From a virus: DNA of 32,490 nucleotides. Every line of letters starts with the position of its first letter. Within the stretch, counting starts at the first letter, position 1. The notes below the pieces were generated by a model. That model had not been told where the DNA came from, ran no database searches, and worked only from the letters and a program-made list of their open reading frames with translations. This document shows, piece after piece, positions 1 to 6,619 of this stretch. The stretch lies in the IMG/VR virus record IMGVR_UViG_3300038825_001207, positions 1-32,490 of that record; one strand, written 5' to 3'. The position numbers were made by a program, and so were the translations under genes.

Positions 1-99
1 AGCGTAAAAAAGGCTTTTTCATCGTATGGTATTAACGAACAAGATTGGGATGTATTCAGAGCGCAAAAGCCACTGAATCACAAAGGCGCAAAATTTGCC
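1..99. repeat. Direct repeat of window ends, left copy
   Basis: These bases are identical to the last 99 bases of the window. The reading frame of the gene cut at the right end continues through the repeat into the gene at the left end without a break. This is what an assembler produces from a circular or circularly permuted molecule, with an overlap about the size of a k-mer. A genuine short terminal repeat lying inside a coding gene would be unusual, so I treat it as an assembly overlap. Confidence 0.95.
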
Positions 100-834
100 G
101 ATATGACACAAGACGCTGGTAAAAAATTTCATCAGATGGTTTTATCTGAAACTGATTTTGCAGTACCAACACCAGACTCAAGAGTTAGAGCTATTACAAC
201 TGGTGGCTTAGGTCGCGCTTCAATTTCCGGTCAAGCTTGGCGAAGTGCTATGATGTTAAAATCATTCCCTATAACCATGATGACAACTCATTTTTATAGA
301 GCGGCAATGCAAGCAACCATAGGGCAAAAGCTTGCTTATGTTGGCTTGTTAGGTGCCAGTACTTCAATACTTGGTGGTGTTGCGCTGCAAATGAAAGATA
401 TTGCTGCAGGTCGTGAGCCTAGGCCAGTTGATGAAAAGTTTGTTGGTGCTGCTTTCATGCAAGGTGGTGGACTTGGTATCCTGGGCGATTTTGTTTTCAG
501 TGATAAAAATAGATTCGGCGGCGGCATCGAGCAAACTTTAGCAGGTCCAACGGGGGAGCTATTCAATAAGACAACAAGCTTAACTCTTGGTAATATTCAA
601 CAAGCGTTTAAAGGTGAAGAAACCAATGTTTTAAGTGAAAGTGTTCAGTTTATTGATAGATATACGCCTGATATCTGGCAAACACATTTATTTAAAAATG
701 CTATCTTTGATCAAATGGAATTAATGGCAGACCCTAAAGCACAGAAAAAATTTAACCGCATAATGAAAAAGCGTAAAAAAGAATTTAATCAAGATTACTG
801 GTGGAAGAAAGGCCAGCTATTACCGGAGCAATAA
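1..834 (+). CDS. Large virion ejection (internal virion) protein, C-terminal part
   Basis: The frame is open from the first base and has no start inside the window. It is the C-terminal 277 residues of the protein that begins with GTG at 30910, and joining across the 99-bp end repeat gives one protein of 771 residues. The part seen here has an amphipathic region (KSFPITMMTTHFYRAAM), a hydrophobic Gly/Ala-rich stretch (YVGLLGASTSILGGVAL) and a lysine-rich C-terminus (KKRKKEF). Hydrophobic and basic segments are usual in proteins ejected from podovirus heads to carry DNA through the envelope. The tail spike gene follows after three bases. No lysozyme or transglycosylase motif was seen. Function rests on gene order and composition rather than a diagnostic motif. 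Confidence 0.75.
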   Translation, partial: SVKKAFSSYGINEQDWDVFRAQKPLNHKGAKFADMTQDAGKKFHQMVLSETDFAVPTPDSRVRAITTGGLGRASISGQAWRSAMMLKSFPITMMTTHFYRAAMQATIGQKLAYVGLLGASTSILGGVALQMKDIAAGREPRPVDEKFVGAAFMQGGGLGILGDFVFSDKNRFGGGIEQTLAGPTGELFNKTTSLTLGNIQQAFKGEETNVLSESVQFIDRYTPDIWQTHLFKNAIFDQMELMADPKAQKKFNRIMKKRKKEFNQDYWWKKGQLLPEQ

Positions 835-837
835 ACA

Positions 838-2979
838 ATGACTATAACAGTAGCACCAGCAAGAAACGAGTATACCGCTAATGCAGGGCAAACGATCTTC
901 AACTATACCTTTAAGATATTTGCAGATACAGACTTAAATGTCTATATAACACCAGCAGGTCAAGACGCTAACGACTCAACCGACTTAACAACAGCTTACA
1001 CTGTAACGGGGTTAGGTGATGAAGATGGCGGCACAATAATCTTATCAGTTGGCACTAACGCCAATGATTTAGTAACAATCGTTTCAAACGTACCTTCAAG
1101 CCGTACAACTGATTATCAAAACAACGGCGACTTTAGGCCGCCTGTCGTAAATGCTGATTTTGATCGCGTGGTGTCAATTGCTAAAAAGGTTGAAGATGTA
1201 ACAAACAGGACATTGGTATTACCTCAGGCACAACAAGGATCTAAACCTTTGACGTTACCACCTCCTGAAGCTAGCAAAATTTTAGTATGGAACGGAAATG
1301 AGGATGGAGTAGAGAATAAATCATTAGAGGAATTAGATTCAACACTAATACCCTCAGGTCAGGTATCAAGGACGTTTTCTTTTGTTAATGAGATGGTAAA
1401 CGACCCTGACATTAAGGTTGGTGATAAGGTTGTGTGGCAGGGTTATTATGCCGAATCAGACGGCGGCTCTAATTGGGGGGTGGTTAAGTCAGGGGTGCAT
1501 ACTGAAGATGGTGGATCGGTATTTAGTATTGACGCCAACACCTATGTACAAGCAAACCTAAAAGGCCCTAAAGTTTCAGTATTAAAGTTCGGTGCCAAAG
1601 GCAATGACCCCGCATTCGATGACGCCCCTTTCATCAATGCGCTTGATGCTTATATACAGTCTACGGGGTGGACTTATACAGGCGCAGCGCTAGGAGGTAG
1701 CCACAACACTGGTGCTCGTCAAGAGATGGGTTTTGCTACAAGAACCTTTTATCTTGGCTCGACTGTAAACATGACATCTTATGATAATACTGATTTTGAG
1801 AACGCGCTTTTCAGACCTCACGCAAACTTTGATATGAATGATTATGCTTTCAATATAGTCCCTTATAACTGCCGACTTAGAAGGATGCGAATAGCTGAAT
1901 TCGACAAAGGGATAAAGCTATTTAATGCTAACTTGGATGGTACAGTTGTAAGAATTAAAGATATTCAAGCTACTGGAATGTCAGAGTTATTCAATGTCAC
2001 ATTGCGTTCAGCCCTTGTTGTTGTAAATGAATTCAAGTTCGACTTGGTAAGTCATATAGCTAACATAGTTGATTGTGACAAAATCCATTTCAAAGAAGGT
2101 TGGGTCAATGCTGGTCAATTTACGTCTGATTATGATGCACACTTTATAATGGATTCATCGTTTTCGCCATCATTACACTTAGACGATGTTTTTTATGTAC
2201 CAAGAACACAAACATTTAATAATTGCGCGATTGTTAATATGGGTACATCGGTTAATGACTCACCTTGTCGAACTTACATTAACGGTCTTCTAGCTGGTGC
2301 AGAAGATGGCAGAGTAGCTTTAGTCAATAACTTCGCTAAAGGTAATGTTGGTCGCGGAACATATATCAACATAGGTAACGGCAGTGCATTTACTGCCGGT
2401 GCTCCAGTAGTCAGGCTAATGCAATTACCCAATACTGTATCATTCACAAATCAAAGCGGTGGAATAGATGAAACTCATGTAGAAAGTATGGTTGAATTTG
2501 ATACTTCTGTTAGAAGTTTCGCAACTGCTGAAGGTCAAATATTGGCAGGTGTAAACCCTGAAATATGGTTTAACGGTTATACGCCTAGGAATTTTGAGAA
2601 CTTACCAAGGGCAAACCTATCGACTTTAAATAAATACATAAGAAGCAAGAACAAGACTTTTAGAAATTATATGCAAGGTGTTACAACAGCGCCTACACCT
2701 GTAGTATTCCCCGCCCCTGTAAGGTTTAGCAAAGGAAAGGTCTGGAAGATAAAAGCAACTAACTTCGGAAACCCTGGTGCTGATCGATACACTGAAATTA
2801 TTATCGCTGGAGACACGGCAGGAACAACGCTTAGTATAGTTGTTATAGTGCAAGGCACAACCGTAGCGCCTTTATTCTCTGTCCCTGGTGGCGTCTTGAA
2901 TATACAAGGCACAGCAGGAACTAATGATTTTGGCATTGAGATAGAGCAACTGGTTGATGCTACAGAGAGCTTTTTATAA
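838..2979 (+). CDS. Tail spike with T7-like head-binding domain and beta-helix
   Basis: This 713-residue protein most likely forms the trimeric tail spike that recognises, and perhaps cleaves, a host surface glycan. Residues 1 to about 145 resemble the virion-binding domain of T7 tail fibres (early motif ARNEYTANAGQTIFNYTF, later RTTDYQNNGDFRPPVVNADFDR). A linker around 175-215 (VGDKVVWQGYY) leads to a segment starting near residue 247 (VSVLKFGAKGNDPAFDDAPF), which is the typical opening of pectate-lyase-type right-handed beta-helices in phage spikes. The C-terminal 80 residues are beta-rich and may trimerise. The start is supported by GGAG upstream of the ATG. No catalytic residues could be assigned, and the receptor is unknown. 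It is the last plus-strand gene before convergent minus-strand genes. Confidence 0.85.
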   Translation: MTITVAPARNEYTANAGQTIFNYTFKIFADTDLNVYITPAGQDANDSTDLTTAYTVTGLGDEDGGTIILSVGTNANDLVTIVSNVPSSRTTDYQNNGDFRPPVVNADFDRVVSIAKKVEDVTNRTLVLPQAQQGSKPLTLPPPEASKILVWNGNEDGVENKSLEELDSTLIPSGQVSRTFSFVNEMVNDPDIKVGDKVVWQGYYAESDGGSNWGVVKSGVHTEDGGSVFSIDANTYVQANLKGPKVSVLKFGAKGNDPAFDDAPFINALDAYIQSTGWTYTGAALGGSHNTGARQEMGFATRTFYLGSTVNMTSYDNTDFENALFRPHANFDMNDYAFNIVPYNCRLRRMRIAEFDKGIKLFNANLDGTVVRIKDIQATGMSELFNVTLRSALVVVNEFKFDLVSHIANIVDCDKIHFKEGWVNAGQFTSDYDAHFIMDSSFSPSLHLDDVFYVPRTQTFNNCAIVNMGTSVNDSPCRTYINGLLAGAEDGRVALVNNFAKGNVGRGTYINIGNGSAFTAGAPVVRLMQLPNTVSFTNQSGGIDETHVESMVEFDTSVRSFATAEGQILAGVNPEIWFNGYTPRNFENLPRANLSTLNKYIRSKNKTFRNYMQGVTTAPTPVVFPAPVRFSKGKVWKIKATNFGNPGADRYTEIIIAGDTAGTTLSIVVIVQGTTVAPLFSVPGGVLNIQGTAGTNDFGIEIEQLVDATESFL

Positions 2980-3001
2980 CTAACTCACGCTAGCAACAAG
3001 C

Positions 3002-3030
3002 ACCGCCTTTTTTATTTATCATTAGGCGGT
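3002..3030. other. Inverted repeat between convergent operons
   Basis: ACCGCCT and AGGCGGT form a perfect 7-bp stem around a 15-base T-rich loop, in the gap between the tail spike and the end of the minus operon. Neither side has a clean run of U after the stem, so it is not a textbook intrinsic terminator. Its place between converging transcripts still makes a role in ending transcription or protecting 3' ends likely. Confidence 0.4.
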
Positions 3031-3120
3031 TAACTCGCTTAACTTCTGTTTATATTCTTCCTCAATAGCGCGGTAATCGTCAGAAGTAAGCTTTGTCTTA
3101 TTGCTGCGGTTATCGCGCCT
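3022..3120 (-). pseudogene. Short coding-like frame after rusA without a start codon
   Basis: One minus-strand frame overlapping the end of rusA stays open for 32 codons and looks protein-like (TKLTSDDYRAIEEEYKQ). It is bounded upstream by a stop and has no ATG, GTG or TTG. It could be the tail of a gene cut by a deletion, the product of a +1 frameshift off the end of RusA near its GCG-CGA-TAA, or chance. I cannot decide between these, and it is offered only as a possible remnant. Confidence 0.25.
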
Positions 3121-3430
3121 TTATCTCAAACTCTATAAACTCCTTACCTTTCTCAACTTTCACCTTTTCAACAACCGCTTTAAATACCCGATTGTCATTA
3201 AAGTTAAATTTCTTTTGTAAGCAATCCTGAAAAGGCTTTATAGGATTATCCCAATCACTACCAGAAGAGCTAAAGCCCCACCTCAGATGAAGCTCAAGTT
3301 GACCAGTAGGCACATTAACAGGCCTTAACATTAGCAATATAGCCTTTTCAAAATCTCTATATTTTTTTGTTTTTACCCTTCTACCCTGCCATGCCTCATT
3401 TACTGATAATGGCTTAATATCTAACCTCAT
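3110..3430 (-). CDS. rusA: RusA-like Holliday junction resolvase
   Basis: The 106-residue product matches the RusA family of dimeric, metal-dependent endonucleases that cut four-way junctions. The N-terminus has the typical IKPLSVNEAWQGRR, and the acidic core is SDWDNPIKPFQDCLQKK followed by NFNDNRV, corresponding to the conserved Asp-x-Asp-Asn region and the later Asp. The ATG chosen overlaps the TGA of the preceding Ref-like gene in an ATGA arrangement. A GTG twelve bases further upstream is possible but fits the family less well. As the last gene of the minus early operon it probably resolves recombination intermediates or branched concatemers made with ERF/SSB or NinB. Confidence 0.9.
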   Translation of the reverse strand: MRLDIKPLSVNEAWQGRRVKTKKYRDFEKAILLMLRPVNVPTGQLELHLRWGFSSSGSDWDNPIKPFQDCLQKKFNFNDNRVFKAVVEKVKVEKGKEFIEFEIKAR

Positions 3431-3720
3431 AAGTTCAACCACTCCAAAGTCTGCCTTAATAACTCTTTCTCTGTGCCAAAGTTAGCTTCAAATGATTTTC
3501 TTCCAGAATGCACAGCTTCCCCACAATTACCACCTTGATGGTGAAAGTGACACAATGGTATAACTTCGTAATTACTCGCGCGTTTAGCCATTGTTCCGTT
3601 GCCTATATGGTGGATTGTTGCTGGTGTCTCCCCATGGCCTAAGTTGACGCACACTATACACCCCATGTCTGCAACTTTGCTCATGTGCTCTTTTTCTTTT
3701 GCTGTCGCTGTCTTTGCCAT
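3427..3720 (-). CDS. Ref-like recombination enhancement nuclease (HNH type)
   Basis: This 97-residue protein resembles the C-terminal nuclease domain of phage P1 Ref, a RecA-dependent HNH endonuclease. Visible features are a Cys pair (MGCIVC), the motif ATIHHIGNG, PLCHFHHQGG and a terminal HSGRKSFEANFGTE block, giving the Cys and His pattern expected for metal binding and catalysis. It sits between the C5 methyltransferase and RusA, with an ATGA overlap to RusA. Its leader is almost identical to that of the methyltransferase gene. In the family the enzyme cuts at RecA-made displacement loops. RecA dependence here is inferred from family membership. Confidence 0.8.
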   Translation of the reverse strand: MAKTATAKEKEHMSKVADMGCIVCVNLGHGETPATIHHIGNGTMAKRASNYEVIPLCHFHHQGGNCGEAVHSGRKSFEANFGTEKELLRQTLEWLNL

Positions 3721-3746
3721 TACTGTTCCTGTTTATCTAATAATTG
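3717..3746 (-). repeat. Repeated gene-boundary sequence, family C, copy 1
   Basis: This 30-base segment matches the one at 4746-4775 at 29 of 30 positions. On the minus strand it holds the AACAGGA ribosome-binding region and ends in the ATG of the Ref-like gene. Its upstream half encodes the last codons and stop of the C5 methyltransferase (Ile-Ile-Arg-stop), a different reading from the other copy. Confidence 0.85.
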
Positions 3747-4749
3747 ATTTAAAAATATGTTTGATAACTTCCATCGTAAAACCATTACCTGCCATCTTGT
3801 ATAATTGCGTGTTACTAATACCAGCGCTTAATAGTGTATCGATATGATGCTCTGGTACCGTTTGAAGCCTGAAACATTCTCGCGGTGTTAGTTTTCTATA
3901 GCTTTCCTTTCGCACTATTAAATTGTCTTTTTGTACTGTTGTAAGTGCCCCTGTCTTTTCATCGCCTCTAATCTCGATACGCTGCTGTGCTTTTAAGTCT
4001 GGGTTGTAGTCGTCACGCTTACCAGTTTCAGGGTTTATTTTACGACCTATCATTGAGCCGCACCTTATATAATCGCCCTGCCTGCCATTCTTTACGTACT
4101 CCATTGCTGAAAGATTAACGGCTTTGCCATTTAAATCGTCACGCGAACATTTCCTGCCTTTCTGGCGGTTAACAAACTTATCACTCATTAACGTATACTC
4201 TCCATTTTGCTCAATAATATCTTTTAATAGAATGCCTTTATCTTCTGGTTGCTCAACTGGAAAACTAGTCCAGTAATATCTATTTCGATTCTGAGCCGAT
4301 ACCAAAGCACTATTAATCAAAACCTTGTGTACATGTCCTAAAGCGTTTTCGGTGTGAGTTGTAATATATTCCTCAAACTCTTTCTTCATCTTCACATTTT
4401 CAATTAAGAAATTAGCTTTAGGGTTGTGGTATTTAACGTGCTTCATAATATCTAGCATCGTCCAGAATAGCATTCCTCGCTCGTCTTTATCGCCTAATTG
4501 CTTGCCAGCCATTGACCATGCTTGACAAGGGAAGCCGCCAGTAACTAAATCAATGCTTGCCCAATCAATATCCCATTCTCGCCAGTTAGTAACATCGCCT
4601 AACTGAATTGTATCAGGGAATAAAGCTTGCGTTGCCTGGTTAGCGTATTTATCAATTTCACTTGAGTAATACTTATTAACTTCAATGTCTAGCGCTTCTA
4701 ACGCCATTTTTCCAAAACTCATCCCGTTGAATAAACTTAATACGTCCAT
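3733..4749 (-). CDS. dcm: C5-cytosine DNA methyltransferase, Dnmt3-like phage type
   Basis: This 338-residue enzyme transfers a methyl group from S-adenosylmethionine to cytosine C5. Motif I is LSLFNGMSFGKMAL (residues 4-17), motif IV is GGFPCQAWS with catalytic Cys75, motif VI is the ENV at 117-119, motif VIII is QNRNRYYW from residue 153, and motifs IX-X are RKLTPRECFRLQ and KMAGNGFTMEV near the C-terminus. The acidic SAM-binding segment YYSSEIDKYA and the compact size recall Dnmt3-like phage methylases. The region at about 170-280 should recognise the target, which cannot be predicted. No partner restriction enzyme is adjacent, so protection of phage DNA is the likely role. It starts in a TAATG overlap with ninB. 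Confidence 0.93.
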   Translation of the reverse strand: MDVLSLFNGMSFGKMALEALDIEVNKYYSSEIDKYANQATQALFPDTIQLGDVTNWREWDIDWASIDLVTGGFPCQAWSMAGKQLGDKDERGMLFWTMLDIMKHVKYHNPKANFLIENVKMKKEFEEYITTHTENALGHVHKVLINSALVSAQNRNRYYWTSFPVEQPEDKGILLKDIIEQNGEYTLMSDKFVNRQKGRKCSRDDLNGKAVNLSAMEYVKNGRQGDYIRCGSMIGRKINPETGKRDDYNPDLKAQQRIEIRGDEKTGALTTVQKDNLIVRKESYRKLTPRECFRLQTVPEHHIDTLLSAGISNTQLYKMAGNGFTMEVIKHIFKSIIR

Positions 4750-4775
4750 TACTGCTCCTGTTTATCTAATAATTG
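4746..4775 (-). repeat. Repeated gene-boundary sequence, family C, copy 2
   Basis: Partner of the segment at 3717-3746, with one mismatch. Here the upstream half is translated in another frame as the last residues of NinB (LLDKQEQ, then stop), and the downstream end is the ATG of the C5 methyltransferase. The bases match while the encoded residues differ, so the similarity is at DNA or RNA level. Confidence 0.85.
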
Positions 4776-5177
4776 TTGGTATTCACTATCGCTAGGTATT
4801 GTCAGAGAATAACCTTCCCTCATGCACCACGCTTGAATGTTATTTAAGTAGTGATGCATTTCCCCAGTATCTAGGTTAGTTGTTGTTTTTGTTGTGCTGC
4901 TTTCGCCTAATGGCATTTCTACGGACTTGCTAGGACAGTAATATTTTTTGAAAAACTCTGCCCATATTTCACCGCTAAACTTCTTGCCGTTAACCTTTGC
5001 TTGACTTGATAGCTCAGCCATCCATTTCCAATAAAGAGAATTCTGACTAAGCGAGCGCTTTTCACGCCATCCAACAACATTCACTCTATAAGCTTTGTTT
5101 GGTGCTGATGTAATCATTTTGGTTAGCTCAGCAACTAAGAAGCCTAGTGAGTTAAAATTCAGCTTAAAATCCTTCAT
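4749..5177 (-). CDS. ninB: NinB/Orf-family recombination mediator
   Basis: The 142-residue product resembles lambda Orf (NinB), a dimeric protein that binds single-stranded DNA and SSB and replaces RecFOR functions in phage recombination. The diagnostic block is REKRSLSQNSLYWKWMAELS (residues 38-57), followed by SGEIWAEFFKKYYCP, which aligns with the conserved pattern of charged Arg-Ser-Leu-x-Gln-Asn and Trp residues in the family. A GESSTTKTTT stretch and a final helix with the LLDKQEQ terminus follow. It is coupled by TAATG to both neighbours. In the lambda nin region it also lies close to recombination nucleases, which supports the assignment. Confidence 0.85.
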   Translation of the reverse strand: MKDFKLNFNSLGFLVAELTKMITSAPNKAYRVNVVGWREKRSLSQNSLYWKWMAELSSQAKVNGKKFSGEIWAEFFKKYYCPSKSVEMPLGESSTTKTTTNLDTGEMHHYLNNIQAWCMREGYSLTIPSDSEYQQLLDKQEQ

Positions 5178-5476
5178 TACACAGCCATGTAACTATGTAT
5201 TTCATGAGGTCCTGACATGCCAATTCTTTCTCGGCTTACCTTGTTTCTAGCAACAAGAGTATTAAGGCATTTTCTAGCTGTTAACTCACCCATCTCTGTC
5301 TTTTTCATGATAGCCTTTTTGGTAATCGAGCTGTGAGATTTAACACACTGGTATATTTTTTCGATGCTTGATTCTTTTGGTGGTGCGGTTCTTTTGTTCC
5401 TGGGCGGTTTACTTAAAAGCCTGTGTTTGAATCCGCAGCCTTGAAAAATTTGTCTCACTTGTGTTTCGTTAATCAT
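5177..5476 (-). CDS. Small winged-helix-like protein, unknown function
   Basis: This 99-residue protein is not recognised at family level. A basic N-terminal segment (KPPRNKRTAPPKES) precedes a region with the rhythm of a winged helix (IEKIYQCVKSHSSITKKAIM, then ELTARKCLNTLVARNKVSRE), in which the middle part would be the recognition helix. It may bind DNA. Its start codon follows a leader sharing the AGCAATAAGGA core with two other genes of the operon, and its stop overlaps the ninB start as TAATG. A regulator or a replication accessory protein are both possible. Confidence 0.6.
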   Translation of the reverse strand: MINETQVRQIFQGCGFKHRLLSKPPRNKRTAPPKESSIEKIYQCVKSHSSITKKAIMKKTEMGELTARKCLNTLVARNKVSRERIGMSGPHEIHSYMAV

Positions 5477-5478
5477 TG

Positions 5479-5673
5479 TTATTCCTTATTGCTAGTTATT
5501 AGTTGGTCAATTTTAAATACAGAACCATCTATTTTGCTGATTTGCTTTATATCCATACCGATACCTTCAAAATACTCATTGCAGCAACCGCAACTTGAGC
5601 CTGTATCCTTGTATGATCCGCTGTAAGTTCTAAAAACCCCAGTAACAACGTAATTACCATCTGTTATAGCCAT
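5479..5673 (-). CDS. Small cysteine-containing protein, unknown function
   Basis: The 64-residue product has a compact cysteine cluster (GSSCGCCNEYF) in the middle and beta-like hydrophobic alternation on both sides (NYVVTGVFRTYSGSY, IDGSVFKIDQLI). The cysteines could bind metal or form disulfides, but only three are present and no second pair is seen. The leader matches that of the adenine methyltransferase gene for 22 bases, so initiation signals are convincing. It lies two bases upstream of the next start. No function is proposed. Confidence 0.6.
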   Translation of the reverse strand: MAITDGNYVVTGVFRTYSGSYKDTGSSCGCCNEYFEGIGMDIKQISKIDGSVFKIDQLITSNKE

Positions 5674-5691
5674 TCTCTTATCCTTATTGCT
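5670..5691 (-). repeat. Repeated gene-boundary sequence, family B, copy 2
   Basis: These 22 bases are identical to 6220-6241. On the minus strand they hold AGCAATAAGGATAAGAG followed by an ATG. Here they overlap the 3' end of the adenine methyltransferase gene, whose last codons and TAA (Glu-Gln-stop) lie in the repeat. A diverged third copy lies before the gene starting at 5476. Confidence 0.85.
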
Positions 5692-6223
5692 CTAATGTTT
5701 TGCGGTCAACCATAGTTATTTGGCAAGGTGTTTCACAGTTTCCGCGCCATATAATCAAGCATTGACCTTTAGGGTTTCCGCTTGCTTTATTACCATTTGG
5801 TTTTACAAAGCTAACACGTCCAGTTAATAGCCTAATTTCATTCGCTGACTTAGCTGCATCTGCAAACCATTTAGTGTCAGTATTTGCATTAACAAGCGCT
5901 ACAATAGTTAAGTTATGTTTCTTTGCTTGTTCTGCTGATCTCTGCATGAATAATTCAGTTTGTGAGTAAGGCGGATTTATAAAAGCAGCTTCAAAGCAAT
6001 TAAGCTCAACATTTAAAGCTGAGTGATCTTCTGTATACCAGTTTTCACACAAAGTGTTTTCGTCACTGGCGCAAACATCTAAATCAAAATCAAATTCCTG
6101 ATCAAGCGCATCAAACAAAGCTTTTGGCGTTTGCCACAAGTCTTTTTCGCTTGTTGGTGTATTAGTTTTATTTACAAAGTGATCTTGCTTCAATTCAACT
6201 TCTATCTCTGATAATTCACCCAT
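5684..6223 (-). CDS. dam: Phage N6-adenine DNA methyltransferase (Dam type)
   Basis: This 179-residue protein belongs to the short phage Dam family that methylates adenine N6. Markers are EKDLWQTPKALFDALDQEF (residues 26-44), the acidic block FDLDVCASDENTLC, and the catalytic AAFINPPYSQTELF with NPPY at 83-86. A strand VSFVKPNGNKASGNPKGQ follows and is typical of these enzymes. The N-terminal 20 residues are extra and probably disordered. Like the C5 methylase in the same operon it has no restriction partner, so a role against host restriction or in marking phage DNA is most likely. The recognition site cannot be read from the sequence. Confidence 0.92.
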   Translation of the reverse strand: MGELSEIEVELKQDHFVNKTNTPTSEKDLWQTPKALFDALDQEFDFDLDVCASDENTLCENWYTEDHSALNVELNCFEAAFINPPYSQTELFMQRSAEQAKKHNLTIVALVNANTDTKWFADAAKSANEIRLLTGRVSFVKPNGNKASGNPKGQCLIIWRGNCETPCQITMVDRKTLEQ

Positions 6224-6241
6224 TCTCTTATCCTTATTGCT
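6220..6241 (-). repeat. Repeated gene-boundary sequence, family B, copy 1
   Basis: Partner of 5670-5691, identical over 22 bases and ending in the ATG of the adenine methyltransferase gene. Unlike the other copy, nothing upstream is translated here, because the preceding 50-aa gene ends about 55 bases earlier. The shared bases are therefore not explained by shared protein sequence. Confidence 0.85.
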
Positions 6242-6255
6242 TAAAAGTTATTTGG

Positions 6256-6280
6256 CAGGGTAATAATAATTACTACCCTG
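6256..6280. other. Inverted repeat between the first two genes of the minus operon
   Basis: CAGGGTA and TACCCTG form a 7-bp stem with an 11-base A+T loop in the leader of the adenine methyltransferase gene. No U-run follows in either direction. It could slow transcription, set mRNA stability or bind a regulator. Confidence 0.4.
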
Positions 6281-6294
6281 TAAGATTTATTACG

Positions 6295-6447
6295 TTATAT
6301 AAATACATCTTTGATATAAAGATCTTGCCCTTCACCATACAGGCACTTATTTGCGACTATAAAGTCATAGGCTGCACGTCTAGAAGTAAAATCATCAAGG
6401 ATATATTCGCCATCTTCAGCGGTTAACACTACCTGGTAAGTCATCAT
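6295..6447 (-). CDS. 50-aa protein, first gene of the minus early operon
   Basis: A short frame starts at ATG with AGAGAGAAT just upstream and encodes 50 residues (MMTYQVVLTAEDGEYILDDF at the start, ending DLYIKDVFI). The composition is balanced and acidic, with an alpha/beta pattern and an aromatic core, as in real small phage early proteins. It is the first gene after the strong leftward promoter, with a leader of about 30 bases. Phage first-transcribed small proteins often act against host functions, but nothing in this sequence shows a target. A second ATG directly follows the first, so either could start it. Confidence 0.6.
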   Translation of the reverse strand: MMTYQVVLTAEDGEYILDDFTSRRAAYDFIVANKCLYGEGQDLYIKDVFI

Positions 6448-6483
6448 AATTATTCTCTCTGTTGTTTGCGTTTTGATGTAGCA

Positions 6484-6511
6484 ACTTTAGCACAATGGTT
6501 TAATGTGTCAA
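6484..6511 (-). promoter_or_regulatory. Leftward sigma-70-type promoter
   Basis: Reading the minus strand there is a perfect TTGACA, a 16-base spacer, and TGC-TAAAGT, that is an extended -10. Transcription would begin near 6477 and run into the methylation and recombination operon. The site lies within 20 bases of an imperfect palindrome that could hold a repressor. Confidence 0.7.
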
Positions 6512-6525
6512 CTACATTTGTGAAT

Positions 6526-6547
6526 ATATTTGTGCGTACATAAATAT
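6526..6547. promoter_or_regulatory. Operator-like imperfect palindrome
   Basis: A 22-base element is symmetric at 16 of 22 positions, with ATATTT and AAATAT arms and a TG/CA inner pair. It lies between the leftward promoter and the putative rightward promoter. It is well placed for a small dimeric regulator, and the ribbon-helix-helix-like protein encoded next to it is the obvious candidate. Confidence 0.45.
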
Positions 6548-6558
6548 ACATTAAAGTG

Positions 6559-6586
6559 TTTACATGCAATTGTAGGTATGTAATAC
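6559..6586 (+). promoter_or_regulatory. Possible rightward early promoter
   Basis: TTTACA is followed after 16 bases by TAATAC, upstream of the small regulator gene. Each hexamer differs from consensus, so the promoter is weaker on paper than its leftward partner. It would serve the replication module. Its position opposite the strong leftward promoter around one palindrome suggests shared control. Confidence 0.4.
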
Positions 6587-6619
6587 TTCGGTTGTCTTTT
6601 ACAAATGGAGAATAAATAT

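Noticed and set aside
1-99. A natural short terminal repeat as in T7
   Set aside because: It lies inside an intact gene that reads through the join, which fits a k-mer overlap of a circular assembly. Read ends would be needed to claim a biological repeat.
3599-3847. Plus-strand hydrophobic frame opposite the Ref-like and methyltransferase genes
   Set aside because: It overlaps two well-supported minus genes, and the product has no ribosome-binding site.
6605-6619. Earlier ATG for the ribbon-helix-helix-like gene
   Set aside because: This ATG overlaps the GGAG that is well placed for the ATG at 6620, and the family begins near the later start.
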